Below are positions 13,240 to 14,090 of a stretch of DNA of 14,090 nt, piece after piece. Made by a program: the position numbers and the translations under genes. Source of the DNA: an uncultured Eubacteriales bacterium (lineage in GTDB: Bacteria > Bacillota > Clostridia > Lachnospirales > Lachnospiraceae); NCBI GenBank assembly GCA_900549105.1, contig URND01000082.1:1-14090 (forward strand). The letters are read 5' to 3'. Every line of letters begins with the position of its first letter. The first letter of the stretch is position 1. The notes beneath the pieces were generated by a model. That model made no database searches. It had not been told where the DNA came from and saw only the letters and a program-made list of their open reading frames with translations.

Positions 13240-13513
13240 GTATACAATAGCCATTGTAGATGCCAGTCCAATTTCCCAGTTAACAGTACCTGTTTCATAT
13301 ATATCATACACAACCGTATACGTTGAATTCGATGGTCCTCCTCCGGTCATAACCATTGGCTGTACCAACATACGGAATGCTCCGATCGTAATCGTAATTA
13401 AAACGAACACACACAATGGTTTCAATTCCGGCAGGGTAATGTCCTTGAATTTCTGCCACGGTGTTGCATGGTCCATCTCGGCCGCTTCATAAAGTGCCGG
13501 ATTGATTGCCTGG
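13240..13513 (-). pseudogene. Internal fragment of a sugar ABC transporter permease (MalF/UgpA type)
   Basis: About 90 residues from the middle and late part of a binding-protein-dependent transport permease. The EAA loop is INPALYEAAEMDHATPWQKF with ITLPELKP following; the family's conserved Gly after EAA-x-x-D is His here. A membrane segment (LCVFVLITITIGAF) and MVMTGGGPSNSTYTVVYDIYETG come next, then WEIGLASTMAIVYT. Beyond 13240 the match stops and out-of-family residues lead to a stop near 13216. At the other end the match ceases at about 13513, where an MFS gene on the opposite strand begins. No start, no full C-terminus, no partner genes: a broken or artificially joined piece. Confidence 0.75.
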
Positions 13514-14090
13514 ATTTTTTCCGGCTTTTCGATTGCCTCGGTCTTTGGCGTTCCAGTGGGTACCTGGATCTCAATGCACTTTGGCTGGCGGACCACGTTT
13601 GGCGTGATCGTTTTCGTCAGTCTGGTTATTTTGTTTCTGATGCGGGCCAGTCTGCCGATTGATCTCAGACAGGGCGCGTCACGACAATTCAGCGATCAGT
13701 TTAAAATCTTTGGCGATCGTCGCATTTATATCGGGATGCTGCTGCCGATGTTTAATCTGGCCGCAACCTATACCTTCTACACTTATTTAAGACCGCTGCT
13801 GGCGGGACCGCTGCATTTTAAGACGGGCGCGATTACGCTGCTTTTATTTCTGTATGGCTTGATGTCTTTGTTTAGCAATCAGTTCTCTGGCCGGTTGGTT
13901 GAACTGGGAGGCTTACGGAAAATGCCGCTTGTGCATGGTCTGCAGCTCATGTTATTGGCTATGCTGGCGATCAGCCTTGACTGGCGGTGGCTTGCTTTGA
14001 TCGTGATTATGCTGATCGGCACGCTGATGTATCTGATCAATTCACCGATTCAGCTGCACTTTATCGATATCGCGACTCATGATTATCCGG
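13505..14090 (+). pseudogene. Partial MFS transporter, lacking its N-terminus and running off the window
   Basis: About 195 residues in one open frame, starting mid-protein with IAWIFSGFSIASVFGVPVGTW, the conserved MFS segment of helices 4-5 in sugar/drug efflux members. Further helices follow, with a charged central loop (SLPIDLRQGASRQFSDQFKI) and the second half up to ...INSPIQLHFIDIATHDYP at 14090. No start codon or ribosome site belongs to it; a stop lies in frame just upstream of the ABC fragment join. Codon use (many CTG, TTT, GAT) looks unlike the genes to its left and more like a lactobacillus, by eye only. It may be intact beyond the edge at its 3' end. Confidence 0.75.

Noticed and set aside
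13238..13492. Plus-strand 84-codon frame opposite the ABC permease fragment
   Set aside because: Antisense shadow; the minus strand carries the recognisable EAA-loop sequence.
1..14090. tRNA genes, CRISPR arrays, insertion sequences or prophage genes
   Set aside because: No cloverleaf ends in CCA/TTCGA pattern, no regular spaced repeats and no transposase, integrase or phage structural gene were found by reading both strands.

Overview
The window looks like the chromosome of an anaerobic Bacillota in class Clostridia, most likely a Lachnospiraceae gut bacterium. Four things point there: a large Bacillus/Clostridium-type SRP RNA next to tadA and dnaX-ybaB, a PadR + DUF2812 pair, an NrdG2-type radical-SAM activase, and strong GGAGG ribosome sites with TTGACA/TATAAT promoters. 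The species call is inference.

Layout. (1) 18-3073, minus strand: pfkA, dnaX and ybaB lie head to tail, and recR probably follows beyond the edge. (2) 3223-3487, minus strand: SRP 4.5S/6S-like RNA with its own terminator (3174-3210) and a consensus promoter whose -35 lies inside the end of tadA. (3) 3528-4856, minus strand: lgt-tadA, three bases apart. (4) 5004-5699, plus strand: nrdG2, divergent from lgt. (5) 5764-6639, minus strand: a DegV lipid-binding protein, sharing a bidirectional terminator with nrdG2. (6) 6738-7670, minus strand: an unusual fusion of a HutD/Ves-like cupin-type domain with a PaaI-type hotdog thioesterase. (7) 7792-9215, plus strand: mgtE, preceded by an overlapping 38-codon upstream reading frame rich in Asp/Glu/Pro. 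(8) 9307-10837, minus strand: an AT-rich AbiEi/AbiEii type IV toxin-antitoxin island with a perfect consensus promoter. (9) 10989-11788, minus strand: a small DUF2007-like protein translationally coupled to a flavodoxin-fold NAD(P)H oxidoreductase. Divergent from it is padR-DUF2812 (11982-12954), with a repeat-rich operator region between. (10) 12956-14090: a disordered end made of a TAG-interrupted small reading frame, an internal piece of a sugar ABC permease on the minus strand, and an internal piece of an MFS transporter on the plus strand that runs off the edge.

How the genes work together. Regions 1-3 are housekeeping: protein targeting (SRP RNA), lipoprotein maturation (Lgt), tRNA wobble editing (TadA), replication clamp loading (DnaX) and recombination-associated YbaB. 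A glycolytic kinase is inserted where Bacillus has none. Regions 8 and 9 are accessory: a phage-defence/plasmid-stability TA module and a PadR-controlled stress-type locus. The last kilobase lacks any intact gene. Its joins, at least one with short microhomology, suggest either a rearranged chromosome or a chimeric contig end.

The best leads for something not routinely described are the acidic/proline upstream peptide overlapping mgtE, the HutD-hotdog fusion, the operator arrangement between the flavin oxidoreductase operon and padR, and the identity of the 12956-13186 element.
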